Below are positions 1-14,280 of a stretch of 64,000 bases of DNA, one piece after another; the first letter of the stretch is position 1; each line of letters starts with the position of its first letter. The translations under genes and the position numbers were made by a program. The notes under the pieces are model-generated. The model was not told where the DNA came from. It ran no database searches and saw only the letters and a list, made by a program, of their open reading frames with translations. The stretch is from positions 10,394,484 through 10,458,483 of the forward strand of contig NC_092564.1 of NCBI RefSeq assembly GCF_037975245.1, given 5' to 3'. The stretch is from Apostichopus japonicus (Eukaryota; Echinodermata; Holothuroidea; Aspidochirotida; Stichopodidae).

Positions 1-70
1 ATTAACTAATACTTACAGCTCCCCGTGTAGGCACTTGCTGTAAAAGATCGGCAAAAGACGTCATCACCCG

Positions 71-140
71 GGGTTCGAACCACGGATGCCAAAGAGAGTC
101 TCGATCATCAGCTCGCACAGTGCGCGGAGCCATCGCGCCA
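71..140 (-). other. tRNA-like core of the satellite unit (first unit shown)
   Basis: Read on the minus strand, each unit has an A-box-like motif TGGCGCGATGG (130-140 in this unit) followed 59 bases later by GGTTCGAACCC (71-81), which fits the Pol III B-box consensus. Right after the A-box start, GCGC-GATGGCTCC-GCGC forms a perfect 4-bp stem with a 9-base loop holding the GG pair expected in a tRNA D arm. A T-arm-like stem round TTCGAAC is imperfect, and I see no acceptor stem or clear anticodon arm. The core therefore resembles the tRNA-derived head of a SINE rather than a working tRNA. The A-to-B spacing is longer than in a class I tRNA and nearer class II or SINE spacing. Runs of T4 lie downstream on the minus strand at 53-56 and 42-45. 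Transcription is inferred only as a possibility. Confidence 0.6.
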
Positions 141-2220
141 CTGTATGGACTGAGAGATTAGGTGGATTAACTAATACTTACAGCTCCCCGTGTAGGCACT
201 TGCTGTAAAAGATCGGCAAAAGACGTCATCACCCGGGGTTCGAACCACGGATGCAAAAGAGAGTCTCGATCATCAGCTCGCACAGTGCGCGGAGCCATCG
301 CGCCACTGTATGGACTGAGAGATTAGGTGGATTAACTAATACTTACAGCTCCCCGTGTAGGCACTTGCTGTAAAAGATCGGCAAAAGACGTCATCACCCG
401 GGGTTCGAACCTCGGATGCAAAAGAGAGTCTCGATCATCAGCTCGCACAGTGCGCGGAGCCATCGCGCCACTGTATGGACAGAGAGATTAGGTGGATTAA
501 CTAATACTTACAGCTCCCCGTGTAGGCACTTGCTGTAAAAGATCGGCAAAAGACGTCATCACCCGGGGTTCGAACCACGGATGCAAAAGAGAGTCTCGAT
601 CATCAGCTCGTACAGTGCGCGGAGCCATCGCGCCACTGTATGGACTGATATATTAGGTGGATTAACTAATACTTACAGCTCCCCGTGTAGGCACTTGCTG
701 TAAAAGATCGGCAAAAGACGTCATCACCCGGGGTTCGAACCACGGATGCAAAAGAAAGTCTCGATCATCAGCTCGTACGGTGCGCGGAGCCATCGCGCCA
801 CTGTATGGACTGAGATATTAGGTGGATTAACTAATACTTACAGCTCCCCGTGTAGGCACTTGCTGTAAAAGATCGGCAAAAGACGTCATCACCCGGGGTT
901 CGAACCACGGATGCAAAAGAGAGTCTCGATCATCAGCTCGCACAGTGCGCGGAGCCATCGCGCCACTGTATGGACTGAGAGATTAGGTGGATTAACTAAT
1001 ACTTACAGCTCCCCGTGTAGGCACTTGCTGTAAAAGATCGGCAAAAGACGTCATCACCCGGGGTTCGAACCACGGATGCAAAAGAGAGTCTCGATCATCA
1101 GCTCGCACAGTGCGCGGAGCCATCGCGCCACTATATGGACTGAGAGATTAGGTGGATTAACTAATACTTACAGCTCCCCGTGTAGGCACTTGCTGTAAAA
1201 GATCGGCAAAAGACGTCATCACCCGGGGTTCGAACCACGGATGCAAAAGAGAGTCTCGATCATCAGCTCGCACAGTGCGCGGAGCCATCGCGCCACTGTA
1301 TGGACTGAGATATTAGGTGGATTAACTAATACTTACAGCTCCCCGTGTAGGCACTTGCTGTAAAAGATCGGCAAAAGACGTCATCACCCGGGGTTCGAAC
1401 CTCGGATGCAAAAGAGAGTCTCGATCATCAGCTCGCACAGTGCGCGGAGCCATCGCGCCACTGTATGGACAGAGAGATTAGGTGGATTAACTAATACTTA
1501 CAGCTCCCCGTGTAGGCACTTGCTGTAAAAGATCGGCAAAAGACGTCATCACCCGGGGTTCGAACCACGGATGCAAAAGAGAGTCTCGATCATCAGCTCG
1601 CACAGTGCGCGGAGCCATCGCGCCACTGTATGGGCTGAGAGATTAAGTGGATTAACTAATACTTACAGCTCCCCGTGTAGGCACTTGCTGTAAAAGATCG
1701 GCAAAAGACGTCATCACCCGGGGTTCGAACCACGGATGCAAAAGAGAGTCTCGATCATCAGCTCGCACAGTGCGCGGAGCCATCGCGCCACTGTATGGAC
1801 TGAGAGATTAAGTGGATTAACTAATACATACAGCTCCCCGTGTAGGCACTTGCTGTAAAAGATCGGCAAAAGACGTCATCACCCGGGGTTCGAACCACGG
1901 ATGCAAAAGAGAGTCTCGATCATCAGCTCGTACAGTGCGCGGAGCCATCGCGCCACTGTATGGACTGAGAGATTAGGTGGATTAACTAATACTTACAGCT
2001 CCCCGTGTAAGCACTTGCTGTAAAAGATCGGCAAAAGACGTCATCACCCGGGGTTCGAACCACGGATGCAAAAGAGAGTCTCGATCATCAGCTCGTACGG
2101 TGCGCGGAGCCATCGCGCCACTGTATGGACTGAGATATTAGGTGGATTAACTAATCCTTACAGCTCCCCGTGTAGGCACTTGCTGTAAAAGATCGGCAAA
2201 AGACGTCATCACCCGGGGTT

Positions 2221-5200
2221 CGAACCACGGATGCAAAAGAGAGTCTCGATCATCAGCTCGCACAGTGCGCGGAGCCATCGCGCCACTGTATGGACTGAGA
2301 GATTAAGTGGATTAACTAATACTTACAGCTCCCCGTGTAGGCACTTGCTGTAAAAGATCGGCAAAAGACGTCATCACCCGGGGTTCGAACCACGGATGCA
2401 AAAGAGAGTCTCGATCATCAGCTCGCACAGTGCGCGGAGCCATCGCGCCACTGTATGGACTGAGAGCTTAGGTGGATTAACTAATACTTACAGCTCCCCG
2501 TGTAGGCACTTGCTGTAAAAGATCGGCAAAAGACGTCATCACCCGGGGTTCGAACCACGGATGCAAAAGAGAGTCTCGATCATCAGCTCGCACAGTGCGC
2601 GGAGCCATCGCGCCACTGTATGGACTGAGAGATTAAGTGGATTAACTAATACTTACAGCTCCCCGTGTAGGCACTTGCTGTAAAAGATCGGCAAAAGACG
2701 TCATCACCCGGGGTTCGAACCACGGATGCAAAAGAGAGTCTCGATCATCAGCTCGCACAGTGCGCGGAGCCATCGCGCCACTGTATGGACTGAGAGATTA
2801 GGTGGATTAACTAATACTTACAGCTCCCCGTGTAGGCACTTGCTGTAAAAGATCGGCAAAAGACGTCATCACCCGGGGTTCGAACCACGGACGCAAAAGA
2901 GAGTCTCGATCATCAGCTCGCACAGTGCGCGGAGCCATCGCGCCACTGTATGGACTGAGAGATTAGGTGGATTAACTAATACTTACAGCTCCCCGTGTAG
3001 GCACTTGCTGTAAAAGATCGGCAAAAGACGTCATCACCCGGGGTTCGAACCACGGATGCAAAAGAGAGTCTCGATCATCAGCTCGTACGGTGCGCGGAGC
3101 CATCGCGCCACTGTATGGACTGAGATATTAGGTGGATTAACTAATACTTACAGCTCCCCGTGTAGGCACTTGCTGTAAAAGATCGGCAAAAGACGTCATC
3201 ACCCGGGGTTCGAACCACGGATGCAAAAGAGAGTCTCGATCATCAGCTCGCACAGTGCGCGGAGCCATCGCGCCACTGTATGGACAGAGAGATTAGGTGG
3301 ATTAACTAATACTTACAGCTCCCCGTGTAGGCACTTGCTGTAAAAGATCGGCAAAAGACGTCATCACCCGGGGTTCGAACCACGGATGCAAAAGAGAGTC
3401 TCGATCATCAGCTCGTACGGTGCGCGGAGCCATCGCGCCACTGTATGGACTGAGATATTAGGTGGATTAACTAATACTTACAGCTCCCCGTGTAGGCACT
3501 TGCTGTAAAAGATCGGCAAAAGACGTCATCACCCGGGGTTCGAACCACGGATGCAAAAGAGAGTCTCGATCATCAGCTCGCACAGTGCGCGGAGCCATCG
3601 CGCCACTGTATGGACTGAGAGATTAAGTGGATTAACTAATACTTACAGCTCCCCGTGTAGGCACTTGCTGTAAAAGATCGGCAAAAGACGTCATCACCCG
3701 GGGTTCGAACCACGGATGCAAAAGAGAGTCTCGATCATCAGCTCGCACAGTGCGCGGAGCCATCGCGCCACTGTATGGACTGAGAGATTAGGTGGATTAT
3801 CTAATACTTACAGCTCCCCGTGTAGGCACTTGCTGTAAAAGATCGGCAAAAGACGTCATCACCCGGGGTTCGAACCACGGATGCAAAAGAGAGTCTCGAT
3901 CATCAGCTCGCACGGTGCGCGGAGCCATCGCGCCACTGTATGGACTGAGAGATTAGGTGGATTACCTAATACTTACAGCTCCCCGTGTAGGCACTTGCTG
4001 TAAAAGATCGGCAAAAGACGTCATCACCCGGGGTTCGAACCTCGGATGCAAAAGAAAGTCTCGATCATCAGCTCGCACAGTGCGCGGAGCCATCGCGTCA
4101 CTGTATGGATAGAGAGATTAGGTGGATTAACTAATACTTACAGCTCCCCGTGTAGGCACTTGCTGTAAAAGATCGGCAAAAGACGTCATCACCCGGGGTT
4201 CGAACCACGGATGCAAAAGAGAGTCTCGATCATCAGCTCGCACAGTGCGCGGAGCCATCGCGCCACTGTATGGACTGAGAGATTAGGTGGATTAACTAAT
4301 ACTTACAGCTCCCCGTGTAGGAACTTGCTGTAAAAGATCGGCAAAAGACGTCATCACCCGGGGTTCGAACCACGGATGCAAAAGAGAGTCTCGATCATCA
4401 GCTCGCACAGTGCGCGGAGCCATCGCGCCACTGTATGGACTGAGAGATTAAGTGGATTAACTAATACATACAGCTCCCCGTGTAGGCACTTGCTGTAAAA
4501 GATCGGCAAAAGACGTCATCACCCGGGGTTCGAACCACGGATGCAAAAGAGAGTCTCGATCATCAGCTCGCACAGTGCGCGGAGCCATCGCGCCACTGTA
4601 TGGACTGAGAGATTAAGTGGATTAACTAATACTTACAGCTCCCCGTGTAGGCACTTGCTGTAAAAGATCGGCAAAAGACGTCATCACCCGGGGTTCGAAC
4701 CACGGATGCAAAAGAGAGTCTCGATCATCAGCTCGCACAGTGCGCGGAGCCATCGCGCCACTGTATGGACTGAGATATTAGGTGGATTAACTAATACTTA
4801 CAGCTCCCCGTGTAGGCACTTGCTGTAAAAGATCGGCAAAAGACGTCATCACCCGGGGTTCGAACCACGGATGCAAAAGAGAGTCTCGATCATCAGCTCG
4901 CACGGTGCGCGGAGCCATCGCGCCACTGTATGGACTGAGATATTAGGTGGATTAACTAATACTTACAGCTCCCCGTGTAGGCACTTGCTGTAAAAGATCG
5001 GCAAAAGACGTCATCACCCGGGGTTCGAACCACGGATGCAAAAGAGAGTCTCGATCATCAGCTCGCACAGTGCGCGGAGCCATCGCGCCACTGTATGGAC
5101 TGAGATATTAGGTGGATTAACTAATACTTACAGCTCCCCGTGTAGGCACTTGCTGTAAACGATCGGCAAAAGACGTCATCACCCGGGGTTCGAACCACGG

Positions 5201-7180
5201 ATGCAAAAGAGAGTCTCGATCATCAGCTCGTACGGTGCGCGGAGCCATCGCGCCACTGTATGGACTGAGATATTAGGTGGATTAACTAATACTTACAGCT
5301 CCCCGTGTAAGCACTTGCTGTAAAAGATCGGCAAAAGACGTCATCACCCGGGGTTCGAACCACGGATGCAAAAGAGAGTCTCGATCATCAGCTGGTACGG
5401 TGCGCGGAGCCATCGCGCCACTGTATGGACTGAGAGATTAGGTGGATTAACTAATACTTACAGCTCCCCGTGTAAGCACTTGCTGTAAAAGATCGGCAAA
5501 AGACGTCATCACCCGGGGTTCGAACCACGGATGCAAAAGAGAGTCTCGATCATCAGCTCGCACAGTGCGCGGAGCCATCGCGCCACTGTATGGACTGAGA
5601 GATTAAGTGGATTAACTAATACTTACAGCTCCCCGTGTAGGCACTTGCTGTAAAAGATCGGCAAAAGACGTCATCACCCGGGGTTCGAACCACGGATGCA
5701 AAAGAGAGTCTCGATCATCAGCTCGCACAGTGCGCGGAGCCATCGCGCCACTGTATGGACTGAGAGCTTAGGTGGATTAACTAATACTTACAGCTCCCCG
5801 TGTAGGCACTTGCTGTAAAAGATCGGCAAAAGACGTCATCACCCGGGGTTCGAACCACGGATGCAAAAGAGAGTCTCGATCATCAGCTCGCACAGTGCGC
5901 GGAGCCATCGCGCCACTGTATGGACTGAGAGATTAAGTGGATTAACTAATACTTACAGCTCCCCGTGTAGGCACTTGCTGTAAAAGATCGGCAAAAGACG
6001 TCATCACCCGGGGTTCGAACCACGGATGCAAAAGAGAGTCTCGATCATCAGCTCGCACAGTGCGCGGAGCCATCGCGCCACTGTATGGACTGAGAGATTA
6101 GGTGGATTAACTAATACTTACAGCTCCCCGTGTAGGCACTTGCTGTAAAAGATCGGCAAAAGACGTCATCACCCGGGGTTCGAACCACGGATGCAAAAGA
6201 GAGTCTCGATCATCAGCTCGCACAGTGCGCGGAGCCATCGCGCCACTGTATGGACTGAGAGATTAGGTGGATTAACTAATACTTACAGCTCCCCGTGTAG
6301 GCACTTGCTGTAAAAGATCGGCAAAAGACGTCATCACCCGGGGTTCGAACCACGGATGCAAAAGAGAGTCTCGATCATCAGCTCGTACGGTGCGCGGAGC
6401 CATCGCGCCACTGTATGGACTGAGATATTAGGTGGATTAACTAATACTTACAGCTCCCCGTGTAGGCACTTGCTGTAAAAGATCGGCAAAAGACGTCATC
6501 ACCCGGGGTTCGAACCACGGATGCAAAAGAGAGTCTCGATCATCAGCTCGCACAGTGCGCGGAGCCATCGCGCCACTGTATGGACTGAGAGATTAGGTGG
6601 ATTAACTAATACTTACAGCTCCCCGTGTAGGAACTTGCTGTAAAAGATCGGCAAAAGACGTCATCACCCGGGGTTCGAACCACGGATGCAAAAGAGAGTC
6701 TCGATCATCAGCTCGCACAGTGCGCGGAGCCATCGCGCCACTGTATGGACTGAGAGATTAAGTGGATTAACTAATCCTTACAGCTCCCCGTGTAGGCACT
6801 TGCTGTAAAAGATCGGCAAAAGACGTCATCACCCGGGGTTCGAACCACGGATGCAAAAGAGAGTCTCGATCATCAGCTCGCACAGTGCGCGGAGCCATCG
6901 CGCCACTGTATGGACTGAGAGATTAAGTGGATTAACTAATACTTACAGCTCCCCGTGTAGGCACTTGCTGTAAAAGATCGGCAAAAGACGTCATCACCCG
7001 GGGTTCGAACCACGGATGCAAAAGAGAGTCTCGATCATCAGCTCGCACAGTGCGCGGAGCCATCGCGCCACTGTATGGACTGAGATATTAGGTGGATTAA
7101 CTAATACTTACAGCTCCCCGTGTAGGCACTTGCTGTAAAAGATCGGCAAAAGACGTCATCACCCGGGGTTCGAACCACGG
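2221..7180. repeat. Copied satellite block, left copy
   Basis: Rare private variants in this stretch recur in the same order in 9481-14280. The shared markers are acgcaaaag (near 2890 and 10150), ggtggattatc (near 3791 and 11051), attacctaat (3961 and 11221), catcgcgtca (near 4091 and 11351), ctaatacata (near 4461 and 11721) and taaacgatcgg (near 5157 and 12418). The offset is 7260 bases (44 units), becoming 7261 after the single inserted base at 11559. Past about 6180 it drops to 7096 (43 units plus one base), so one unit was lost or gained. Within the block, shorter offsets of 20 and 14 units are also visible, for instance gagagctta at 2463 and 5763. Confidence 0.8.
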
Positions 7181-9480
7181 ATGCAAAAGAGAGTCTCGAT
7201 CATCAGCTCGCACGGTGCGCGGAGCCATCGCGCCACTGTATGGACTGAGATATTAGGTGGATTAACTAATACTTACAGCTCCCCGTGTAGGCACTTGCTG
7301 TAAAAGATCGGCAAAAGACGTCATCACCCGGGGTTCGAACCACGGATGCAAAAGAGAGTCTCGATCATCAGCTCGCACAGTGCGCGGAGCCATCGCGCCA
7401 CTGTATGGACTGAGATATTAGGTGGATTAACTAATACTTACAGCTCCCCGTGTAGGCACTTGCTGTAAACGATCGGCAAAAGACGTCATCACCCGGGGTT
7501 CGAACCACGGATGCAAAAGAGAGTCTCGATCATCAGCTCGTACGGTGCGCGGAGCCATCGCGCCACTGTATGGACTGAGATATTAGGTGGATTAACTAAT
7601 ACTTACAGCTCCCCGTGTAAGCACTTGCTGTAAAAGATCGGCAAAAGACGTCATCACCCGGGGTTCGAACCACGGATGCAAAAGAGAGTCTCGATCATCA
7701 GCTGGTACGGTGCGCGGAGCCATCGCGCCACTGTATGGACTGAGATATTAGGTGGATTAACTAATACTTACAGCTCCCCGTGTAGGCACTTGCTGTAAAA
7801 GATCGGCAAAAGACGTCATCACCCGGGGTTCGAACCACGGATGCAAAAGAGAGTCTCGATCATCAGCTCGCACAGTGCGCGGAGCCATCGCGCCACTGTA
7901 TGGACTGAGAGATTAGGTGGATTAACTAATACTTACAGCTCCCCGTGTAGGCACTTGCTGTAAAAGATCGGCAAAAGACGTCATCACCCGGGGTTCGAAC
8001 CACGGATGCAAAAGAGAGTCTCGATCATCAGCTCGCACAGTGCGCGGAGCCATCGCGCCACTGTATGGACTGAGAGATTAGGTGGATTAACTAATACTTA
8101 CAGCTCCCCGTGTAGGCACTTGCTGTAAAAGATCGGCAAAAGACGTCATCACCCGGGGTTCGAACCACGGATGCAAAAGAGAGTCTCGATCATCAGCTGG
8201 AACGGTGCGCGGAGCCATCGCGCCACTGTATGGACTGAGATATTAGGTGGATTAACTAATACTTACAGCTCCCCGTGTAGGCACTTGCTGTAAAAGATCG
8301 GCAAAAGACGTCATCACCCGGGGTTCGAACCACGATTGCAAAAGAGAGTCTCGATCATCAGCTCGCACAGTGCGCGGAGCCATCGCGCCACTGTATGGAC
8401 TGAGAGATTAAGTGGATTAACTAATACTTACAGCTCCCCGTGTAGGCACTTGCTGTAAAAGATCGGCAAAAGACGTCATCACCCGGGCTTCGAACCACGG
8501 ATGCAAAAGAGAGTCTCGATCATCAGCTGGAACGGTGCGCGGAGCCATCGCGCCACTGTATTGACTGAGATATTAGGTGGATTAACTAATACTTACAGCT
8601 CCCCGTGTAGGCACTTGCTGTAAAAGATCGGCAAAAGACGTCATCACCCGGGGTTCGAACCACGGATGCAAAAGAGAGTCTCGATCATCAGCTCGTACGG
8701 TGCGCGGAGCCATCGCGCCACTGTATGGACCGAGATATTAGGTGGATTAACTAATCCTTACAGCTCCCCGTGTAGGCACTTGCTGTAAAAGATCGGCAAA
8801 AGACGTCATCACCCGGGGTTCGAACCACGGATGCAAAAGAGAGTCTCGATCATCAGCTCGTACGGTGCGCGGAGCCATCGCGCCACTGTATGGACCGAGA
8901 TATTAGGTGGATTAACTAATCCTTACAGCTCCCCGTGTAGGCACTTGCTGTAAAAGATCGGCAAAAGACGTCATCACCCGGGGTTCGAACCACGGATGCA
9001 AAAGAGAGTCTCGATCATCAGCTCGTACGGTGCGCGGAGCCATCGCGCCACTGTATGGACTGAGATATTAGGTGGATTAACTAATCCTTACAGCTCCCCG
9101 TGTAGGCACTTGCTGTAAAAGATCGGCAAAAGACGTCATCACCCGGGGTTCGAACCACGGATGCAAAAGAGAGTCTCGATCATCAGCTCGCACGGTGCGC
9201 GGAGCCATCGCGCCACTGTATGGACCGAGAGATTAGGTGGATTAACTAATCCTTACAGCTCCCCGTGTAGGCACTTGCTGTAAAAGATCGGCAAAAGACG
9301 TCATCACCCGGGGTTCGAACCACGGATGCAAAAGAGAGTCTCGATCATCAGCTCGCACGGTGCGCGGAGCCATCGCGCCACTGTATGGACCGAGAGATTA
9401 GGTGGATTAACTAATACTTACAGCTCCCCGTGTAGGCAATTGCTGTAAAAGTTCGGCAAAAGACGTCATCACCCGGGGTT

Positions 9481-12400
9481 CGAACCACGGATGCAAAAGA
9501 GAGTCTCGATCATCAGCTCGCACAGTGCGCGGAGCCATCGCGCCACTGTATGGACTGAGAGATTAAGTGGATTAACTAATACTTACAGCTCCCCGTGTAG
9601 GCACTTGCTGTAAAAGATCGGCAAAAGACGTCATCACCCGGGGTTCGAACCACGGATGCAAAAGAGAGTCTCGATCATCAGCTCGCACAGTGCGCGGAGC
9701 CATCGCGCCACTGTATGGACTGAGAGCTTAGGTGGATTAACTAATACTTACAGCTCCCCGTGTAGGCACTTGCTGTAAAAGATCGGCAAAAGACGTCATC
9801 ACCCGGGGTTCGAACCACGGATGCAAAAGAGAGTCTCGATCATCAGCTCGCACAGTGCGCGGAGCCATCGCGCCACTGTATGGACTGAGAGATTAAGTGG
9901 ATTAACTAATACTTACAGCTCCCCGTGTAGGCACTTGCTGTAAAAGATCGGCAAAAGACGTCATCACCCGGGGTTCGAACCACGGATGCAAAAGAGAGTC
10001 TCGATCATCAGCTCGCACAGTGCGCGGAGCCATCGCGCCACTGTATGGACTGAGAGATTAGGTGGATTAACTAATACTTACAGCTCCCCGTGTAGGCACT
10101 TGCTGTAAAAGATCGGCAAAAGACGTCATCACCCGGGGTTCGAACCACGGACGCAAAAGAGAGTCTCGATCATCAGCTCGCACAGTGCGCGGAGCCATCG
10201 CGCCACTGTATGGACTGAGAGATTAGGTGGATTAACTAATACTTACAGCTCCCCGTGTAGGCACTTGCTGTAAAAGATCGGCAAAAGACGTCATCACCCG
10301 GGGTTCGAACCACGGATGCAAAAGAGAGTCTCGATCATCAGCTCGTACGGTGCGCGGAGCCATCGCGCCACTGTATGGACTGAGATATTAGGTGGATTAA
10401 CTAATACTTACAGCTCCCCGTGTAGGCACTTGCTGTAAAAGATCGGCAAAAGACGTCATCACCCGGGGTTCGAACCACGGATGCAAAAGAGAGTCTCGAT
10501 CATCAGCTCGCACAGTGCGCGGAGCCATCGCGCCACTGTATGGACAGAGAGATTAGGTGGATTAACTAATACTTACAGCTCCCCGTGTAGGCACTTGCTG
10601 TAAAAGATCGGCAAAAGACGTCATCACCCGGGGTTCGAACCACGGATGCAAAAGAGAGTCTCGATCATCAGCTCGTACGGTGCGCGGAGCCATCGCGCCA
10701 CTGTATGGACTGAGATATTAGGTGGATTAACTAATACTTACAGCTCCCCGTGTAGGCACTTGCTGTAAAAGATCGGCAAAAGACGTCATCACCCGGGGTT
10801 CGAACCACGGATGCAAAAGAGAGTCTCGATCATCAGCTCGCACAGTGCGCGGAGCCATCGCGCCACTGTATGGACTGAGAGATTAAGTGGATTAACTAAT
10901 ACTTACAGCTCCCCGTGTAGGCACTTGCTGTAAAAGATCGGCAAAAGACGTCATCACCCGGGGTTCGAACCACGGATGCAAAAGAGAGTCTCGATCATCA
11001 GCTCGCACAGTGCGCGGAGCCATCGCGCCACTGTATGGACTGAGAGATTAGGTGGATTATCTAATACTTACAGCTCCCCGTGTAGGCACTTGCTGTAAAA
11101 GATCGGCAAAAGACGTCATCACCCGGGGTTCGAACCACGGATGCAAAAGAGAGTCTCGATCATCAGCTCGCACGGTGCGCGGAGCCATCGCGCCACTGTA
11201 TGGACTGAGAGATTAGGTGGATTACCTAATACTTACAGCTCCCCGTGTAGGCACTTGCTGTAAAAGATCGGCAAAAGACGTCATCACCCGGGGTTCGAAC
11301 CTCGGATGCAAAAGAAAGTCTCGATCATCAGCTCGCACAGTGCGCGGAGCCATCGCGTCACTGTATGGACAGAGAGATTAGGTGGATTAACTAATACTTA
11401 CAGCTCCCCGTGTAGGCACTTGCTGTAAAAGATCGGCAAAAGACGTCATCACCCGGGGTTCGAACCACGGATGCAAAAGAGAGTCTCGATCATCAGCTCG
11501 CACAGTGCGCGGAGCCATCGCGCCACTGTATGGACTGAGAGATTAGGTGGATTAACTAAAAACTTACAGCTCCCCGTGTAGGAACTTGCTGTAAAAGATC
11601 GGCAAAAGACGTCATCACCCGGGGTTCGAACCACGGATGCAAAAGAGAGTCTCGATCATCAGCTCGCACAGTGCGCGGAGCCATCGCGCCACTGTATGGA
11701 CTGAGAGATTAAGTGGATTAACTAATACATACAGCTCCCCGTGTAGGCACTTGCTGTAAAAGATCGGCAAAAGACGTCATCACCCGGGGTTCGAACCACG
11801 GATGCAAAAGAGAGTCTCGATCATCAGCTCGCACAGTGCGCGGAGCCATCGCGCCACTGTATGGACTGAGAGATTAAGTGGATTAACTAATACTTACAGC
11901 TCCCCGTGTAGGCACTTGCTGTAAAAGATCGGCAAAAGACGTCATCACCCGGGGTTCGAACCACGGATGCAAAAGAGAGTCTCGATCATCAGCTCGCACA
12001 GTGCGCGGAGCCATCGCGCCACTGTATGGACTGAGATATTAGGTGGATTAACTAATACTTACAGCTCCCCGTGTAGGCACTTGCTGTAAAAGATCGGCAA
12101 AAGACGTCATCACCCGGGGTTCGAACCACGGATGCAAAAGAGAGTCTCGATCATCAGCTCGCACGGTGCGCGGAGCCATCGCGCCACTGTATGGACTGAG
12201 ATATTAGGTGGATTAACTAATACTTACAGCTCCCCGTGTAGGCACTTGCTGTAAAAGATCGGCAAAAGACGTCATCACCCGGGGTTCGAACCACGGATGC
12301 AAAAGAGAGTCTCGATCATCAGCTCGCACAGTGCGCGGAGCCATCGCGCCACTGTATGGACTGAGATATTAGGTGGATTAACTAATACTTACAGCTCCCC

Positions 12401-14280
12401 GTGTAGGCACTTGCTGTAAACGATCGGCAAAAGACGTCATCACCCGGGGTTCGAACCACGGATGCAAAAGAGAGTCTCGATCATCAGCTCGTACGGTGCG
12501 CGGAGCCATCGCGCCACTGTATGGACTGAGATATTAGGTGGATTAACTAATACTTACAGCTCCCCGTGTAAGCACTTGCTGTAAAAGATCGGCAAAAGAC
12601 GTCATCACCCGGGGTTCGAACCACGGATGCAAAAGAGAGTCTCGATCATCAGCTGGTACGGTGCGCGGAGCCATCGCGCCACTGTATGGACTGAGAGATT
12701 AGGTGGATTAACTAATACTTACAGCTCCCCGTGTAAGCACTTGCTGTAAAAGATCGGCAAAAGACGTCATCACCCGGGGTTCGAACCACGGATGCAAAAG
12801 AGAGTCTCGATCATCAGCTCGCACAGTGCGCGGAGCCATCGCGCCACTGTATGGACTGAGAGATTAAGTGGATTAACTAATACTTACAGCTCCCCGTGTA
12901 GGCACTTGCTGTAAAAGATCGGCAAAAGACGTCATCACCCGGGGTTCGAACCACGGATGCAAAAGAGAGTCTCGATCATCAGCTCGCACAGTGCGCGGAG
13001 CCATCGCGCCACTGTATGGACTGAGAGCTTAGGTGGATTAACTAATACTTACAGCTCCCCGTGTAGGCACTTGCTGTAAAAGATCGGCAAAAGACGTCAT
13101 CACCCGGGGTTCGAACCACGGATGCAAAAGAGAGTCTCGATCATCAGCTCGCACAGTGCGCGGAGCCATCGCGCCACTGTATGGACTGAGAGATTAAGTG
13201 GATTAACTAATACTTACAGCTCCCCGTGTAGGCACTTGCTGTAAAAGATCGGCAAAAGACGTCATCACCCGGGGTTCGAACCACGGATGCAAAAGAGAGT
13301 CTCGATCATCAGCTCGCACAGTGCGCGGAGCCATCGCGCCACTGTATGGACTGAGAGATTAGGTGGATTAACTAATACTTACAGCTCCCCGTGTAGGCAC
13401 TTGCTGTAAAAGATCGGCAAAAGACGTCATCACCCGGGGTTCGAACCACGGATGCAAAAGAGAGTCTCGATCATCAGCTCGTACGGTGCGCGGAGCCATC
13501 GCGCCACTGTATGGACTGAGATATTAGGTGGATTAACTAATACTTACAGCTCCCCGTGTAGGCACTTGCTGTAAAAGATCGGCAAAAGACGTCATCACCC
13601 GGGGTTCGAACCACGGATGCAAAAGAGAGTCTCGATCATCAGCTCGCACAGTGCGCGGAGCCATCGCGCCACTGTATGGACTGAGAGATTAGGTGGATTA
13701 ACTAATACTTACAGCTCCCCGTGTAGGAACTTGCTGTAAAAGATCGGCAAAAGACGTCATCACCCGGGGTTCGAACCACGGATGCAAAAGAGAGTCTCGA
13801 TCATCAGCTCGCACAGTGCGCGGAGCCATCGCGCCACTGTATGGACTGAGAGATTAAGTGGATTAACTAATCCTTACAGCTCCCCGTGTAGGCACTTGCT
13901 GTAAAAGATCGGCAAAAGACGTCATCACCCGGGGTTCGAACCACGGATGCAAAAGAGAGTCTCGATCATCAGCTCGCACAGTGCGCGGAGCCATCGCGCC
14001 ACTGTATGGACTGAGAGATTAAGTGGATTAACTAATACTTACAGCTCCCCGTGTAGGCACTTGCTGTAAAAGATCGGCAAAAGACGTCATCACCCGGGGT
14101 TCGAACCACGGATGCAAAAGAGAGTCTCGATCATCAGCTCGCACAGTGCGCGGAGCCATCGCGCCACTGTATGGACTGAGATATTAGGTGGATTAACTAA
14201 TACTTACAGCTCCCCGTGTAGGCACTTGCTGTAAAAGATCGGCAAAAGACGTCATCACCCGGGGTTCGAACCACGGATGC
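9481..14280. repeat. Copied satellite block, right copy
   Basis: This is the second copy of the block at 2221-7180, recognised by the same ordered series of private substitutions. It differs from the left copy by one inserted base near 11559 and by one missing unit near 13440. Near-identity of a block about 4.9 kb long points to a recent duplication, by unequal exchange or a similar process. Confidence 0.8.

Noticed and set aside
71-140. A functional tRNA gene in each unit
   Set aside because: No acceptor stem, no convincing anticodon arm, and mismatches in the T stem. Only the promoter boxes and D arm are tRNA-like.
11449-11634. Open frame inside the satellite
   Set aside because: It arises from the single-base insertion near 11559, which shifts frames between units. 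Its sequence is pure satellite.
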